From Fulvimarina sp. (GTDB lineage Bacteria; Pseudomonadota; Alphaproteobacteria; Rhizobiales; Rhizobiaceae): a DNA stretch of 64,000 bases. The notes beneath the pieces were generated by a model that saw only the letters and a program-made list of their open reading frames with translations, searched no databases and was not told the DNA's origin. Shown here one piece after another: positions 17,698 through 26,139 of the stretch. Within the stretch, counting starts at the first letter, position 1. Every line of letters starts with the position of its first letter. The stretch spans positions 1 to 64,000 of the forward strand of contig PACL01000009.1 of assembly GCA_002700095.1 (NCBI GenBank), read 5' to 3'. Position numbers and translations under genes: made by a program.

Positions 17698-18429
17698 TCA
17701 GCTCTCCGGCTGCAGCTCCAGATATTCCGGATAGCGGCCGATGATGCTCGGCAGGGCGCTCAGCGTGCCCGACAGATGACGCCGGACGGCGTCTTCCGCC
17801 GCGGCCGCGTCCCCCGTCTCGATACCGGTCAGGATCGCTGCGTGGCATTGCAGGATGCCGGTCACCTTGCCGGGATCGGGAAGGTTCAGCGCCCGCAGCC
17901 GGTCGATGTGCCCTGAGCGCTCGGAGATCACGCGCCACAGCTGCGGGAACCCCGCCGCGTCGCAGAGCGAGAGGTGGAAGTGCCGGTCGAGGATGGCGAA
18001 TCGCTCGAGGTCGTCCGCCTCGAAGGCGGCGCCCTGCAGCGCCAGGATCTGCCGCGCCCGCGCCGTCGCGGACGCGTCGCCCCGGGCGACCAGCGTCTTC
18101 ATCACCTCGATCTCCAGCGCCACCCGCAGGAACTGGGTCTCCCGGGCGTGGGCGACGTCGATCTTGGCGACGAGGGTGCGCGACTGCGGGAAGATCTCGA
18201 CTAGGCCTTCGCGCTGCAGCTGGAAGAAGGCGTCGCGTACCGGCGTCTGGCTGACGCCGTATTCGGTCGCGAGCTGGGCGCGCGACAGGAGCTCCCCCGG
18301 CTTCAGCCTGAGATCGACGATGCGCCGCCGCAGCGACCCGTAGATGCCCTGGGAGGCGAGGGGCCGCCGCTCGAAGTCGTGCGGAAGGTCGAGATCGGCC
18401 ATGAGGGCCGCTTCGCCGTTCGATTGCAT
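17698..18429 (-). CDS. GntR-family (FCD/FadR-type) transcriptional regulator
   Basis: A 243-residue regulator. The N-terminal winged helix (about 20-90: IYGSLRRRIVDLRLKPGELLS then YGVSQTPVRDAFFQLQREGLV) is GntR type. The C-terminal all-helical FCD domain carries the metal/ligand site (ILDRHFHLSLCDAAG and CHAAIL). It is divergent from the TRAP transporter operon and very likely represses it in the absence of the sugar-acid ligand. ATG 18429 is used; a TTG six codons upstream and an ATG at 18402 are alternatives. The operator should lie in 18448-18551. Confidence 0.88.
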   Translation of the reverse strand: MQSNGEAALMADLDLPHDFERRPLASQGIYGSLRRRIVDLRLKPGELLSRAQLATEYGVSQTPVRDAFFQLQREGLVEIFPQSRTLVAKIDVAHARETQFLRVALEIEVMKTLVARGDASATARARQILALQGAAFEADDLERFAILDRHFHLSLCDAAGFPQLWRVISERSGHIDRLRALNLPDPGKVTGILQCHAAILTGIETGDAAAAEDAVRRHLSGTLSALPSIIGRYPEYLELQPES

Positions 18430-18551
18430 GGGCTGTCCGTCCGTCAAATCATGTCGCGCAAATGGTAACAGAGCTTGCGGGGGTGAAACAAATATATTAG
18501 TGCTTCAGCGTCCCGGTTGCGACCGGTGAAATTTTTCCAGGGAGGAAATCG

Positions 18552-19574
18552 ATGTCCATCCGAACGATCGTACTCGCCGGTCTCGCCTCGGCCGCTCTCT
18601 CGGCGCCGGCGCTTGCCGAGAGTTACACCATCCAGACCTCGTTCAACGCGGGCGATTTCTCGACGACCTACCTCACCGAGAACTGGCTGCCGAAGATCAA
18701 GGAGATGACCGAGGGCCGGGTCGAGATCAATCTGACGCCGTCCGGTTCGGTCGTTCCCTCGAAGGAGACGCCGCAGGCGGTCTCGATGGGCGTCCTCGAC
18801 GGCGACTTCACCTCCGTCAACTACTTCTCCGGCCAGGAGCCGGCTTTCGCCGTCCTCGGCGACCTCATCTCTGGCTACGACACGCCCGCCCAGATGCTCG
18901 GCTTCTGCAAGGACGGCGGGGGCGAAAAGGTCTGGCAGAAGGCGCTGGACGAGATCGCCGACGGCCAGTCCCATCTCATCGGCTGCGGCCCCTACAGCCG
19001 CGAGTCGCTGCCCGCCCGGGTGCCGATCCGGACCTTCGAGGATCTGCAGGGCAAGAAGATCCGCTCGCCCGAGGGCCTCGCCTCGGCGGTCTTTGCGGCC
19101 GCCGGCGCGAGCCCGGTGTCGATTCCCTTCTCGGAGGTCTACGGCGCTTTGGAAAAAGGCATCGTCGATGCCGCCGACGCCTCGGCTTATGTCAACAATG
19201 CCGCCACCGGCCTCAACGACGTCGCGCCCTATCCGCTCTATCCGGGCATCCACTCCATGCCGGCCATGGAGCTGACCATGAACAAGGACAAGTGGGACGC
19301 CCTGGAGCCGCAGGACCAGACGGCGCTGCGCGACTGGTTCTACATGGCGATGGAAGACCTCACCAACGTCGTCCACGAGCAGGACGAGAAGCTCGCCGCA
19401 GAAGATGCCAAGAAGGAAGGCATCGAGGTTATCGACTGGTCCCAGGACAGCCGCGACAAGATGCGCGTCGTCGCCCGCAAGGAGTGGGAGAAGTTCGCCG
19501 AGAAGAGCTCGCTCGCCAAGGAAGCCCTCGATGCGAATCTCGCATACATGAAGACCATCGGCCTGATGAACTGA
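18552..19574 (+). CDS. dctP: TRAP transporter substrate-binding protein
   Basis: A 340-residue periplasmic binding protein of the DctP family with a signal peptide (cut after ALSAPALA). Family signature IRTFEDLQGKKIRSP with the ligand-contacting Arg, and PFSEVYGALEKGIVDAAD near residues 190-215. It would deliver an organic acid to the DctQ/DctM permease encoded next. GGGAGGAAATC precedes the ATG. The downstream enzymes point to a C5 sugar acid such as L-arabinonate; that substrate is an inference. Confidence 0.92.
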   Translation: MSIRTIVLAGLASAALSAPALAESYTIQTSFNAGDFSTTYLTENWLPKIKEMTEGRVEINLTPSGSVVPSKETPQAVSMGVLDGDFTSVNYFSGQEPAFAVLGDLISGYDTPAQMLGFCKDGGGEKVWQKALDEIADGQSHLIGCGPYSRESLPARVPIRTFEDLQGKKIRSPEGLASAVFAAAGASPVSIPFSEVYGALEKGIVDAADASAYVNNAATGLNDVAPYPLYPGIHSMPAMELTMNKDKWDALEPQDQTALRDWFYMAMEDLTNVVHEQDEKLAAEDAKKEGIEVIDWSQDSRDKMRVVARKEWEKFAEKSSLAKEALDANLAYMKTIGLMN

Positions 19575-19758
19575 GCCTGGGCCGGCTCCGGCCGGCCTTG
19601 CGATCCTCCCAGCCCGGGCGCGCGTGCGGCGTCCGGGCAGGGCTTTCGCGCCTCACGAACGCAGCCCCCACGGCTGGTCCTCACGCCCCTTGCGGCCGCA
19701 GGATGCAGAGGCCGGCAGGCAGCCTTTCCCTTCGCTCCTTCGTGTCCCCGGAGACCTC

Positions 19759-20280
19759 ATGAGCAAGTTTCTGTCGCGCTATGCGGCGGCGATGGACCGC
19801 GCCAGCGTCTTCATCGGTCACGCCTGCTCGGCGCTATTCTTCGCCTGCATCGCCTTCTCGGCCCTCGAGGTCGTCATGCGCTACGGCTTCGATCATCCGA
19901 CCTCATGGTCGATCGAGGTGACGATGGCGCTCTGCGCCATGGCCTGGGTGCTCTCCGTCGGCTACGTCACCGAGCGCAACCGCCACATCTCCATCACCAT
20001 GCTGGAACTCGTCGTCGGCCCGCGGGTCTGGCGCTGGTTTCGCCTCATGCAGATCCTCGTCGCGATCGTGACGATCTCGATCTTCGCCATGGCGGTCTGG
20101 GATCCGGCGCTCCGGGTGTTCTCGCGGCCGGAATATTCCGGCACCGCGCTGAACTCGATCCAGCCGAGCCTCCTCAAGGTGATGATCCTGGTAGGCGCGA
20201 TCCTCTACGTCCTCCAGCTCCTCGCCAATCTGATCCGCTGGGTGCAGGGCACCGAGAAGGCCTCGACCCATGGGCATTGA
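19759..20280 (+). CDS. dctQ: TRAP transporter small permease
   Basis: A 173-residue membrane protein with four predicted transmembrane helices of the DctQ type. Markers are EVVMRYGFDHPTSWSIEVTMAL and the long hydrophobic C-terminal helix. It forms the small subunit of the TRAP permease. ATG 19759 follows GGAGACC. Its 3' end overlaps dctM by 11 bases. The 180 bases between it and dctP contain no gene. Confidence 0.9.
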   Translation: MSKFLSRYAAAMDRASVFIGHACSALFFACIAFSALEVVMRYGFDHPTSWSIEVTMALCAMAWVLSVGYVTERNRHISITMLELVVGPRVWRWFRLMQILVAIVTISIFAMAVWDPALRVFSRPEYSGTALNSIQPSLLKVMILVGAILYVLQLLANLIRWVQGTEKASTHGH

Positions 20281-21586
20281 GTATATCACCCTCCTGATCG
20301 TCGCCTCGCTCCTGGCGCTGATGGCGATCGGCATTCCTCTCGGCATCACCACGCTGCTGGTCTCGCTCGGCACCTCAGTTCTCTATTTCGGCGAGCGGGC
20401 AGGGTTCTTCCTCGTCTCGGCCAACGTCACCGAGGTGCTGCACAAATACGAGCTGATCGCGGTCCCGTTCTTCGTCTTTATGGCGAATGTCCTGGAGCGC
20501 TCGGGCATCGCCCACACGCTGTTCGAATCCATGGCGATCCTCGGCGGACGGTTCCGCGGCTCGGTCGCGGTGCAGACGACGATCGTCGCGGTGCTGCTCG
20601 CGGCCATGAGCGGCATCATGGGCGGCGAGATCGTCATGCTCGGCCTGATCGCCCTGCCGCAGATGCTGCGCCTCGGCTACGACCGAAAGCTCTCGATCGG
20701 CATCATCTGCGCCGCCGGCGCGCTGGCGACGCTGATCCCGCCCTCGGTGGTGCTGATCGTCTACGGCCTCGCGGCCCAGGTCTCGATCACCAAGCTGTTC
20801 GCCGCCTCCGCGGTACCCGGCCTGCTGCTCGCCGGCCTGTTCATCACCTATATCCTGATCCGGGTCCGGCTGAACCCGGCGATGGCGCCGATCTACGACA
20901 TTCCCGAGACCGGCCTGCCGTTCTTCAACCGGCTGAAGTTCCTCAAGGGCGCGGTGTTGCCGGGCGTCCTCATCGTCGTCGTTCTTGGCATGATCTATGG
21001 CGGCATCGCCACGGTGACGGAGGCCGCCGCTATCGGCGCGGTCGGCGCGGTGGTGGTGTCCGCCGTCACCGGTCAGCTGTCCTGGACGATGGTGCGCAAC
21101 GCCATGCGCCAGACGGTGCTGACGGTCGGCTCGATCATCTGGCTGGTGCTCGGCGCCGTCTCGCTGATCGGCATCTACAACCGCATCGGCGGCGGCGACT
21201 TCCTGCGCGATCTCCTCGGCTCGCTCGACATCGCGCCGATCATGGTCATCGTCGTCATGATGCTGATCGTCATGGTGCTCGGCACGTTCCTGGAATGGAT
21301 CGCGATCCTGTTCATCACCGTGCCGATCTTCGCGCCGGTGGTGGCCGATCTCGGCTACGATCCGATCTGGTTCGGCGTGCTCTTCGCCATGAATATCCAG
21401 ATCTACTACCTCTCGCCGCCCTTCGGGCCCGCCTGCTTCTTCCTGAAGTCGGTGACCAAGGACATCGAGCTGCAGGAGATCTTCGCGGCGGTGCTGCCGT
21501 TCATCGGGCTGCAGGCGATCGGCCTGTTCCTGGTGCTGTTCTTCCCGCAAATCGCCCTGTGGCTGCCGTCCATGCTCGGCAACTAG
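20270..21586 (+). CDS. dctM: TRAP transporter large permease
   Basis: A 438-residue polytopic protein with about 12 hydrophobic helices and DctM motifs (AIGIPLGITTLL, MSGIMGGEIVMLGLIALPQML, LIPPSVVLIVYGL). It is the ion-coupled membrane channel subunit of the TRAP system. It overlaps dctQ and is followed 15 bases later by the small membrane protein gene. Confidence 0.93.
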   Translation: MGIEYITLLIVASLLALMAIGIPLGITTLLVSLGTSVLYFGERAGFFLVSANVTEVLHKYELIAVPFFVFMANVLERSGIAHTLFESMAILGGRFRGSVAVQTTIVAVLLAAMSGIMGGEIVMLGLIALPQMLRLGYDRKLSIGIICAAGALATLIPPSVVLIVYGLAAQVSITKLFAASAVPGLLLAGLFITYILIRVRLNPAMAPIYDIPETGLPFFNRLKFLKGAVLPGVLIVVVLGMIYGGIATVTEAAAIGAVGAVVVSAVTGQLSWTMVRNAMRQTVLTVGSIIWLVLGAVSLIGIYNRIGGGDFLRDLLGSLDIAPIMVIVVMMLIVMVLGTFLEWIAILFITVPIFAPVVADLGYDPIWFGVLFAMNIQIYYLSPPFGPACFFLKSVTKDIELQEIFAAVLPFIGLQAIGLFLVLFFPQIALWLPSMLGN

Positions 21587-21601
21587 ACGAGGAGGCTCAC
21601 C

Positions 21602-21763
21602 ATGCAGACCGATCTTCACGACGAAAGCGAAGAGGGCATCCCGGCGGCGAGCTTCGACGCCGAGGAGAAGAGCGACGAGGCGGACTTCGGCAACTGGCCG
21701 GAGATCGTCGGCCTCGTGCTGGTCCTCCTCATCACCTACATGATCCTCGAAGTCACCGGATAG
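21602..21763 (+). CDS. 53-residue single-helix membrane protein in the TRAP operon
   Basis: An in-frame reading of 54 codons from ATG to TAG. It has an acidic N-terminal half (about 12 Asp/Glu in 30 residues), then WPEIVGLVLVLLITYMILEV, one membrane helix. GAGGAGG lies six bases before the ATG, and the stop is three bases before the next gene. Size, ribosome site and position between dctM and the dehydratase support a real gene. Not recognised as any named family; it might be a TRAP accessory subunit. Confidence 0.72.
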   Translation: MQTDLHDESEEGIPAASFDAEEKSDEADFGNWPEIVGLVLVLLITYMILEVTG

Positions 21764-21766
21764 CTC

Positions 21767-23500
21767 ATGCCCTCGAAGACCTATGCGGAGCTGCGCTCGG
21801 CGCGCTGGTTCGCCCCCGACGACCTGCGCAGCTTCGGCCACCGCTCGCGGATGATGCAGCTCGGCTATTCCGAGGACGACTTCGTCGGCAAGCCGATCAT
21901 CGGCATCCTGTCGACCTGGTCGGAGCTGAACTCCTGCCACGGTCACTTCCCCGAGCGGGTCGAGAACGTTCGCCGGGGCGTGCTGGCAGCGGGCGGCTTC
22001 GCCGTCGAGATGCCGGCTCTGTCGGTGGACGAGAGCTTCACCAAGCCGACCTCGATGCTCTATCGCAACATGCTGGCGATGGAGACCGAGGAGATGATCC
22101 GCGCCCATCCGCTCGACGGCGTCGTGCTGATGGGCGGCTGCGACAAGACAACGCCCGGCCTGATCATGGGCGCGATCACCGCCGGCGTGCCGATGATCTA
22201 CCTGCCGGCCGGTCCGATGCTCAGCGGCCACTATGCCGGCCGTGTCCTCGGCTCCGGCTCGGACGCCTGGAAATACTGGGACGAGCGCCGCGCCGGCAAC
22301 GTCACCGACGAGGAGTGGCTCGGTGTCCAGGGCGGCATCGCCCGCTCCCACGGCACCTGCATGACCATGGGCACCGCGGCGACCATGATGTCGATCGCCG
22401 ACGCCCTCGGCTTCACGCTGCCCGGCGCCTCCTCGATCCCGGCGGTCGACTCGGGCCACCAGCGCATGTCCACCGATTGCGGCCGGCGCATCGTCGACAT
22501 GGTCTGGGAAGGCATGACGCCGGACAAGGTCGCGACGACCTCCGCCTTCTTCAACGCCGCCAGGGTGGCGATGGCCACCGGCTGCTCGACCAATGCCGTC
22601 GTCCATCTCATCGCCATGGCGCGGCGCGCCGGCGTCGACCTCACCCTCGACCATCTGGACGAGCTCGGCCGCACGACGCCGCTGATCGCCAATGTCCGCC
22701 CCTCCGGCAAGGGCTACCTGATGGAGGATTTCTTCTACGCCGGCGGCCTGCGCGCCCTGATGAAGCAGATGGAGACGATGCTCGACACCTCGGTCCTGAC
22801 GGTCAACGGCAAGACGCTGGCCGAGAACATCGCCGGCGCCGAGGTCTACAACGACGACGTCATCCGGCCGCTGTCGAATCCCGTCTACAAGGAAGGCTCG
22901 CTCGCCCTTCTGCGCGGCAATCTCTGCCCCGACGGCGCGGTGATCAAGCCCGCCGCCTGCGATCCGAAGTTCCACGTCCACGAAGGCCCGGCGCTGGTCT
23001 TCGACAGCTATCCCGAGATGAAGAAAGCGGTCGACGACGAAAATCTCGACGTCACGCCGAACCACGTCATGGTCCTCAGGAACGCCGGTCCCCTCGGCGG
23101 TCCAGGTTTCCCGGAATGGGGCATGCTGCCGATTCCCAAGGCGCTCATCAGAAAGGGCCATCGCGACATGCTGCGGATCTCCGACGCCCGCATGTCCGGT
23201 ACCTCCTATGGCGCCTGCGTCCTCCACGTTGCACCGGAGAGCTTCATCGGCGGTCCCCTGGCGCTGCTTCAGACCGGCGACATCATCCGCCTCGACCTGC
23301 CGAACCGGCGGCTCGACATGCTGGTCGACGAGGCGGAGCTGGAGAAGAGAAAAGCCGAATGGACGCCGCCGGAGCCTCGATTCCAGCGCGGATGGGGCTA
23401 CATGTTCTCCCGCCACGTGACGCAGGCCGACAAGGGCTGCGATTTCGATTTCCTCGAGCGTGACTTCGGCGCCGCCGCCGGCGAGCCGGACATCTTCTGA
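21767..23500 (+). CDS. IlvD/Edd-family dehydratase, probable L-arabinonate (sugar-acid) dehydratase
   Basis: A 577-residue enzyme of the dihydroxy-acid/sugar-acid dehydratase family. Fe-S cluster Cys residues appear as LNSCHGH, MGGCDKTTPG and HGTCMTMGTA. The C-terminal half includes RISDARMSGTSYGACVLHVAPE. Its start TRSARWF/WSELNSCHGHFPERVENVRRGVL pattern is the sugar-acid branch (AraC-like L-arabinonate dehydratase) rather than branched-chain IlvD. It would convert an aldonate to a 2-keto-3-deoxy acid. Three bases separate it from the small membrane protein gene. Confidence 0.85.
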   Translation: MPSKTYAELRSARWFAPDDLRSFGHRSRMMQLGYSEDDFVGKPIIGILSTWSELNSCHGHFPERVENVRRGVLAAGGFAVEMPALSVDESFTKPTSMLYRNMLAMETEEMIRAHPLDGVVLMGGCDKTTPGLIMGAITAGVPMIYLPAGPMLSGHYAGRVLGSGSDAWKYWDERRAGNVTDEEWLGVQGGIARSHGTCMTMGTAATMMSIADALGFTLPGASSIPAVDSGHQRMSTDCGRRIVDMVWEGMTPDKVATTSAFFNAARVAMATGCSTNAVVHLIAMARRAGVDLTLDHLDELGRTTPLIANVRPSGKGYLMEDFFYAGGLRALMKQMETMLDTSVLTVNGKTLAENIAGAEVYNDDVIRPLSNPVYKEGSLALLRGNLCPDGAVIKPAACDPKFHVHEGPALVFDSYPEMKKAVDDENLDVTPNHVMVLRNAGPLGGPGFPEWGMLPIPKALIRKGHRDMLRISDARMSGTSYGACVLHVAPESFIGGPLALLQTGDIIRLDLPNRRLDMLVDEAELEKRKAEWTPPEPRFQRGWGYMFSRHVTQADKGCDFDFLERDFGAAAGEPDIF

Positions 23501-23600
23501 TCGAACGGCCGACCGCTTGGCCGGCTCCCATCGGTGAGCGTGGCGGCGCCGACGCGCCCGCGCCCGCCGATCCCCTTGAATTGACGAAAGAGGTGCAACC

Positions 23601-25115
23601 ATGGCACTCGAACTGACCGGCAAGCATCTGATCGCGGGCGAATGGAAGGCCTCCGGCCAGACATTCAAGTCCGAGCCCGCGAGCGGCGAGGCGCGCGAAT
23701 TCTCCGTCGGCACCCCCGCCCTCGTCGACGAGGCGGTGAAGGCGGCCGAAGCGGCCTTCTGGAGCTATGCCGCCACCAGCCGCGAGGCGCGTGCCGCCTT
23801 CCTCGAGACGATCGCCGAGGAGATCGACAAGCGCGGCGAGGAGATCACCCAGATCGGCACCGAGGAGACCGGCCTGCCCGCCGGACGCCTGCAGGGCGAG
23901 CGCGGCCGCACCACCGGCCAGCTGAAGCTCTTCGCTGCCCACATCCGCGACGGTGCCTATCTCGACCGGCGCCACGACGAGGCGCTGCCCGACCGCCAGC
24001 CGGCACCCCGTCCGGACATCCGCATGATGATGCGGCCGATCGGCCCCGTCGCCGTCTTCGGCGCGTCCAATTTCCCGCTCGCCTTCTCCACCGCCGGCGG
24101 CGACACCGCGGCGGCGCTCGCCGCTGGTTGCCCGGTCGTGGTCAAGGGCCATGGCGCCCATCCCGGCACCGGCGAGATCGTCGCACAGGCGATCGCCGCC
24201 GCGGTCAAGAAGCACGACCTGCATCCGGGCGTCTTCTCGCTCGTCCAGGGCGGCAAGCGCGACGTCGGCGAGGCCCTCGTCACCCACACGCTGATCAAGG
24301 CCGTCGGCTTCACCGGCTCGCTCGGCGGTGGCCGCGCGCTGTTCAACCTCTGCGCTCAGCGGCCCGAGCCGATCCCGTTCTTCGGCGAACTCGGCTCGGT
24401 CAACCCGATGTTCCTGATGCCGGAAGCGGTGAAGGCGCGGGGCGAGGCCATCGGCAAGGGCTGGGCCGGCTCGCTCACCATGGGCGCCGGCCAGTTCTGC
24501 ACCAATCCGGGCATCGCCATCGTCGTCGACGGCGAGGGCGCCGATGCCTTCACCGCCGCAGCCGTCGAGGCAGCGAAGGACGTCGCCAAGCAGGCGATGC
24601 TCACCGACGGCATCGCCGAGGCCTATCGCAAGGGCGCCGCACGCGTCGAAGGCACAACCGGCGTCAAGGCGCTGATCGGCGAAGCGAACGCCTCCCGCCA
24701 TGCCTCGCCCTACATCTTCGAGACCACGGGCGAGGTCTTCGGCAAGGACGAGACGCTGACCGAGGAAGTCTTCGGGCCGCTCGGCATCGTCGTGCGCGTC
24801 AGGGACGTCGCCGAGATGGAGACCCTCGCCAAGGGCCTCGACGGCCAGCTCACCGTCACCCTGCATATCGATGCCGGCGACGCCGAGGCGGCCGGGCGCC
24901 TGATGCCGACGCTGGAGCGCAAGGCCGGACGCATTCTTGCCAATGGCTTTCCGACCGGCGTCGAGGTCTGCGACGCAATGGTCCATGGCGGCCCGTATCC
25001 GGCATCGACCAACTTCGGCGCGACCTCGGTCGGCACGCTGTCGATCCGCCGCTTCCTGAGGCCGGTTTCCTACCAGAACCTGCCGGAAGCGATCCTTCCC
25101 ACCGACCTCAAGTGA
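23601..25115 (+). CDS. 2-oxoglutarate semialdehyde (2,5-dioxovalerate) dehydrogenase
   Basis: A 504-residue aldehyde dehydrogenase of the KGSADH type. The catalytic Cys is C300 (AGQFCTNPG); the general-base region is FFGELGSVNPMF; cofactor loop VGFTGSLGGGRAL. These, together with the preceding sugar-acid dehydratase, mark the last step of the non-phosphorylating pentose pathway, giving 2-oxoglutarate. AAAGAGG precedes the ATG. Substrate assignment rests on family subgroup and context. Confidence 0.88.
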   Translation: MALELTGKHLIAGEWKASGQTFKSEPASGEAREFSVGTPALVDEAVKAAEAAFWSYAATSREARAAFLETIAEEIDKRGEEITQIGTEETGLPAGRLQGERGRTTGQLKLFAAHIRDGAYLDRRHDEALPDRQPAPRPDIRMMMRPIGPVAVFGASNFPLAFSTAGGDTAAALAAGCPVVVKGHGAHPGTGEIVAQAIAAAVKKHDLHPGVFSLVQGGKRDVGEALVTHTLIKAVGFTGSLGGGRALFNLCAQRPEPIPFFGELGSVNPMFLMPEAVKARGEAIGKGWAGSLTMGAGQFCTNPGIAIVVDGEGADAFTAAAVEAAKDVAKQAMLTDGIAEAYRKGAARVEGTTGVKALIGEANASRHASPYIFETTGEVFGKDETLTEEVFGPLGIVVRVRDVAEMETLAKGLDGQLTVTLHIDAGDAEAAGRLMPTLERKAGRILANGFPTGVEVCDAMVHGGPYPASTNFGATSVGTLSIRRFLRPVSYQNLPEAILPTDLK

Positions 25116-25122
25116 GACTTCG

Positions 25123-25833
25123 ATGAACGAGGCAACCCGCGAAAAGCTGATGGGCGTCGCCGTGGCGACACTGGCCACGGCGCTCTACAAGCGTGGCCTG
25201 CGCAGCCAGGTGATCCAGGGCGTCCACCCGGTGAAGGCCAAGGGCCGTAACATGGTCGGTCCGGCCTTCACGCTCCGCTACATGCCGGCGCGCGAGGACC
25301 GCAACCAGCTGTCCGAGTTCCGGCGCGCCGACCATCCGCAGCGGGTCGCCATCGAGACGTGCCCGAAGGGGCACGTCCTCGTCATGGACAGCCGCAAGGA
25401 CGCCCGCGCCGCCTCGGCCGGTGACATCCTGATCACCCGGCTGATGGTGCGCGGCGGCGCCGGCATCGTCACCGATGGCGGCTTCCGCGACGCGGTGACG
25501 ATCGGCGAGCTCGACATCCCGGCCTATCATACCCGGCCGTCGAGCCCGACCAATCTCACCCTCAACGAGGCAATCGCCATCAACGAGCCGATCGGCTGCG
25601 GCGACGCCCCGGTGTTTCCGGGCGACGTCATCGTCGGCGACGACGATTGCGTCATCGTCATCCCGGCCCATCTCGCCGACGAGATCGCCGACGAGGCGGT
25701 CGAGATGTCGGCCTATGAGGACTTCGTCGTCGAGAAGGTGAAGGGCGGCGAGACCATCATCGGCCTCTACCCCCGCACCAAGGACGAGCATCTGACCGCC
25801 TTCGAGGCATGGCGCAAGGCGAACGGCCGCTGA
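25123..25833 (+). CDS. RraA-fold enzyme (aldolase/dehydratase-like) of the sugar-acid operon
   Basis: A 236-residue protein of the RraA/HMG-aldolase fold. The active-site segment GDILITRLMVRGGAGIVTDGGFRDAVTIGELDIPAYH has the conserved glycine loop and D-G-x-x-R-D. Proteins of this fold annotated as ribonuclease-activity regulators in sugar-acid operons are more probably lyases acting on 2-keto acids. No DapA- or FAH-type 2-keto-3-deoxy-acid dehydratase is present in the operon, so this protein may fill that step (inference). The gene starts seven bases after the dehydrogenase. Confidence 0.8.
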   Translation: MNEATREKLMGVAVATLATALYKRGLRSQVIQGVHPVKAKGRNMVGPAFTLRYMPAREDRNQLSEFRRADHPQRVAIETCPKGHVLVMDSRKDARAASAGDILITRLMVRGGAGIVTDGGFRDAVTIGELDIPAYHTRPSSPTNLTLNEAIAINEPIGCGDAPVFPGDVIVGDDDCVIVIPAHLADEIADEAVEMSAYEDFVVEKVKGGETIIGLYPRTKDEHLTAFEAWRKANGR

Positions 25834-25857
25834 GGCTCTCTCCCTGTCGGAAAGTTG

Positions 25858-25895
25858 CGAAGGGGCCGCGTCGCCGAAGTGGCGCGGCCCCTTCG
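25858..25895 (+). terminator. Strong hairpin at the end of the sugar-acid operon
   Basis: A perfect 13-pair inverted repeat CGAAGGGGCCGCG / CGCGGCCCCTTCG with a 12-base loop lies 25 bases after the RraA stop. A clear T-tract is lacking, so termination is probable but not certain. Confidence 0.55.
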
Positions 25896-25974
25896 CGTCG
25901 CGCCTGCGCAACGCGCATGGCGAAACCCTTTTCCGGCCATTGCCCTTTCTGCCGCCAGCGGCTATCGGTCAGCG

Positions 25975-26022
25975 ATGGAAAACACGATCGTCACGACGAT
26001 GAACTGGTGGTGGGCGCTCTAG
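25975..26022 (+). CDS. trpL: trp leader peptide
   Basis: A 15-residue peptide, MENTIVTTMNWWWAL, with three consecutive Trp codons, ending in TAG. It precedes a terminator hairpin and the trpE(G) gene. This is the classical arrangement for ribosome-mediated attenuation: stalling at the TGG run when Trp-tRNA is scarce allows trpE(G) transcription. Rhizobia have the same leader upstream of trpE(G), and there the attenuated RNA and the peptide also act in trans; whether that holds here is not visible. Confidence 0.92.
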   Translation: MENTIVTTMNWWWAL

Positions 26023-26061
26023 CGGAGCGGCCGAGCCGACATGCGTCGTGATCTCGAACGA

Positions 26062-26091
26062 AGGCCGCCTCGAAGTCCGGGCGGCCTTTTT
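26062..26091 (+). promoter_or_regulatory. trp attenuator terminator hairpin
   Basis: Stem AGGCCGCC (26062-26069) pairs with GGCGGCCT (26080-26087), followed by TTTTTG. It lies 40 bases after the trpL stop and 50 before trpE(G). An alternative pairing with the GCGGAGCGGCCGAGC stretch upstream would give the antiterminator. Confidence 0.88.
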
Positions 26092-26139
26092 GCTTGTGGC
26101 GTCCGGACCAAAGGGCACAACCCCCGGGGGGAATTTCCG

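Noticed and set aside
20375-23713. A 1112-codon open frame on the minus strand
   Set aside because: Antisense to dctM, the microprotein, the dehydratase and the start of the dehydrogenase; its translation is Arg/His/Asp-rich without domains, as expected in GC-rich third-position frames.
26041-26139. Upstream extension of trpE(G)
   Set aside because: It would translate the attenuator hairpin; the TrpE homology begins after 26140.
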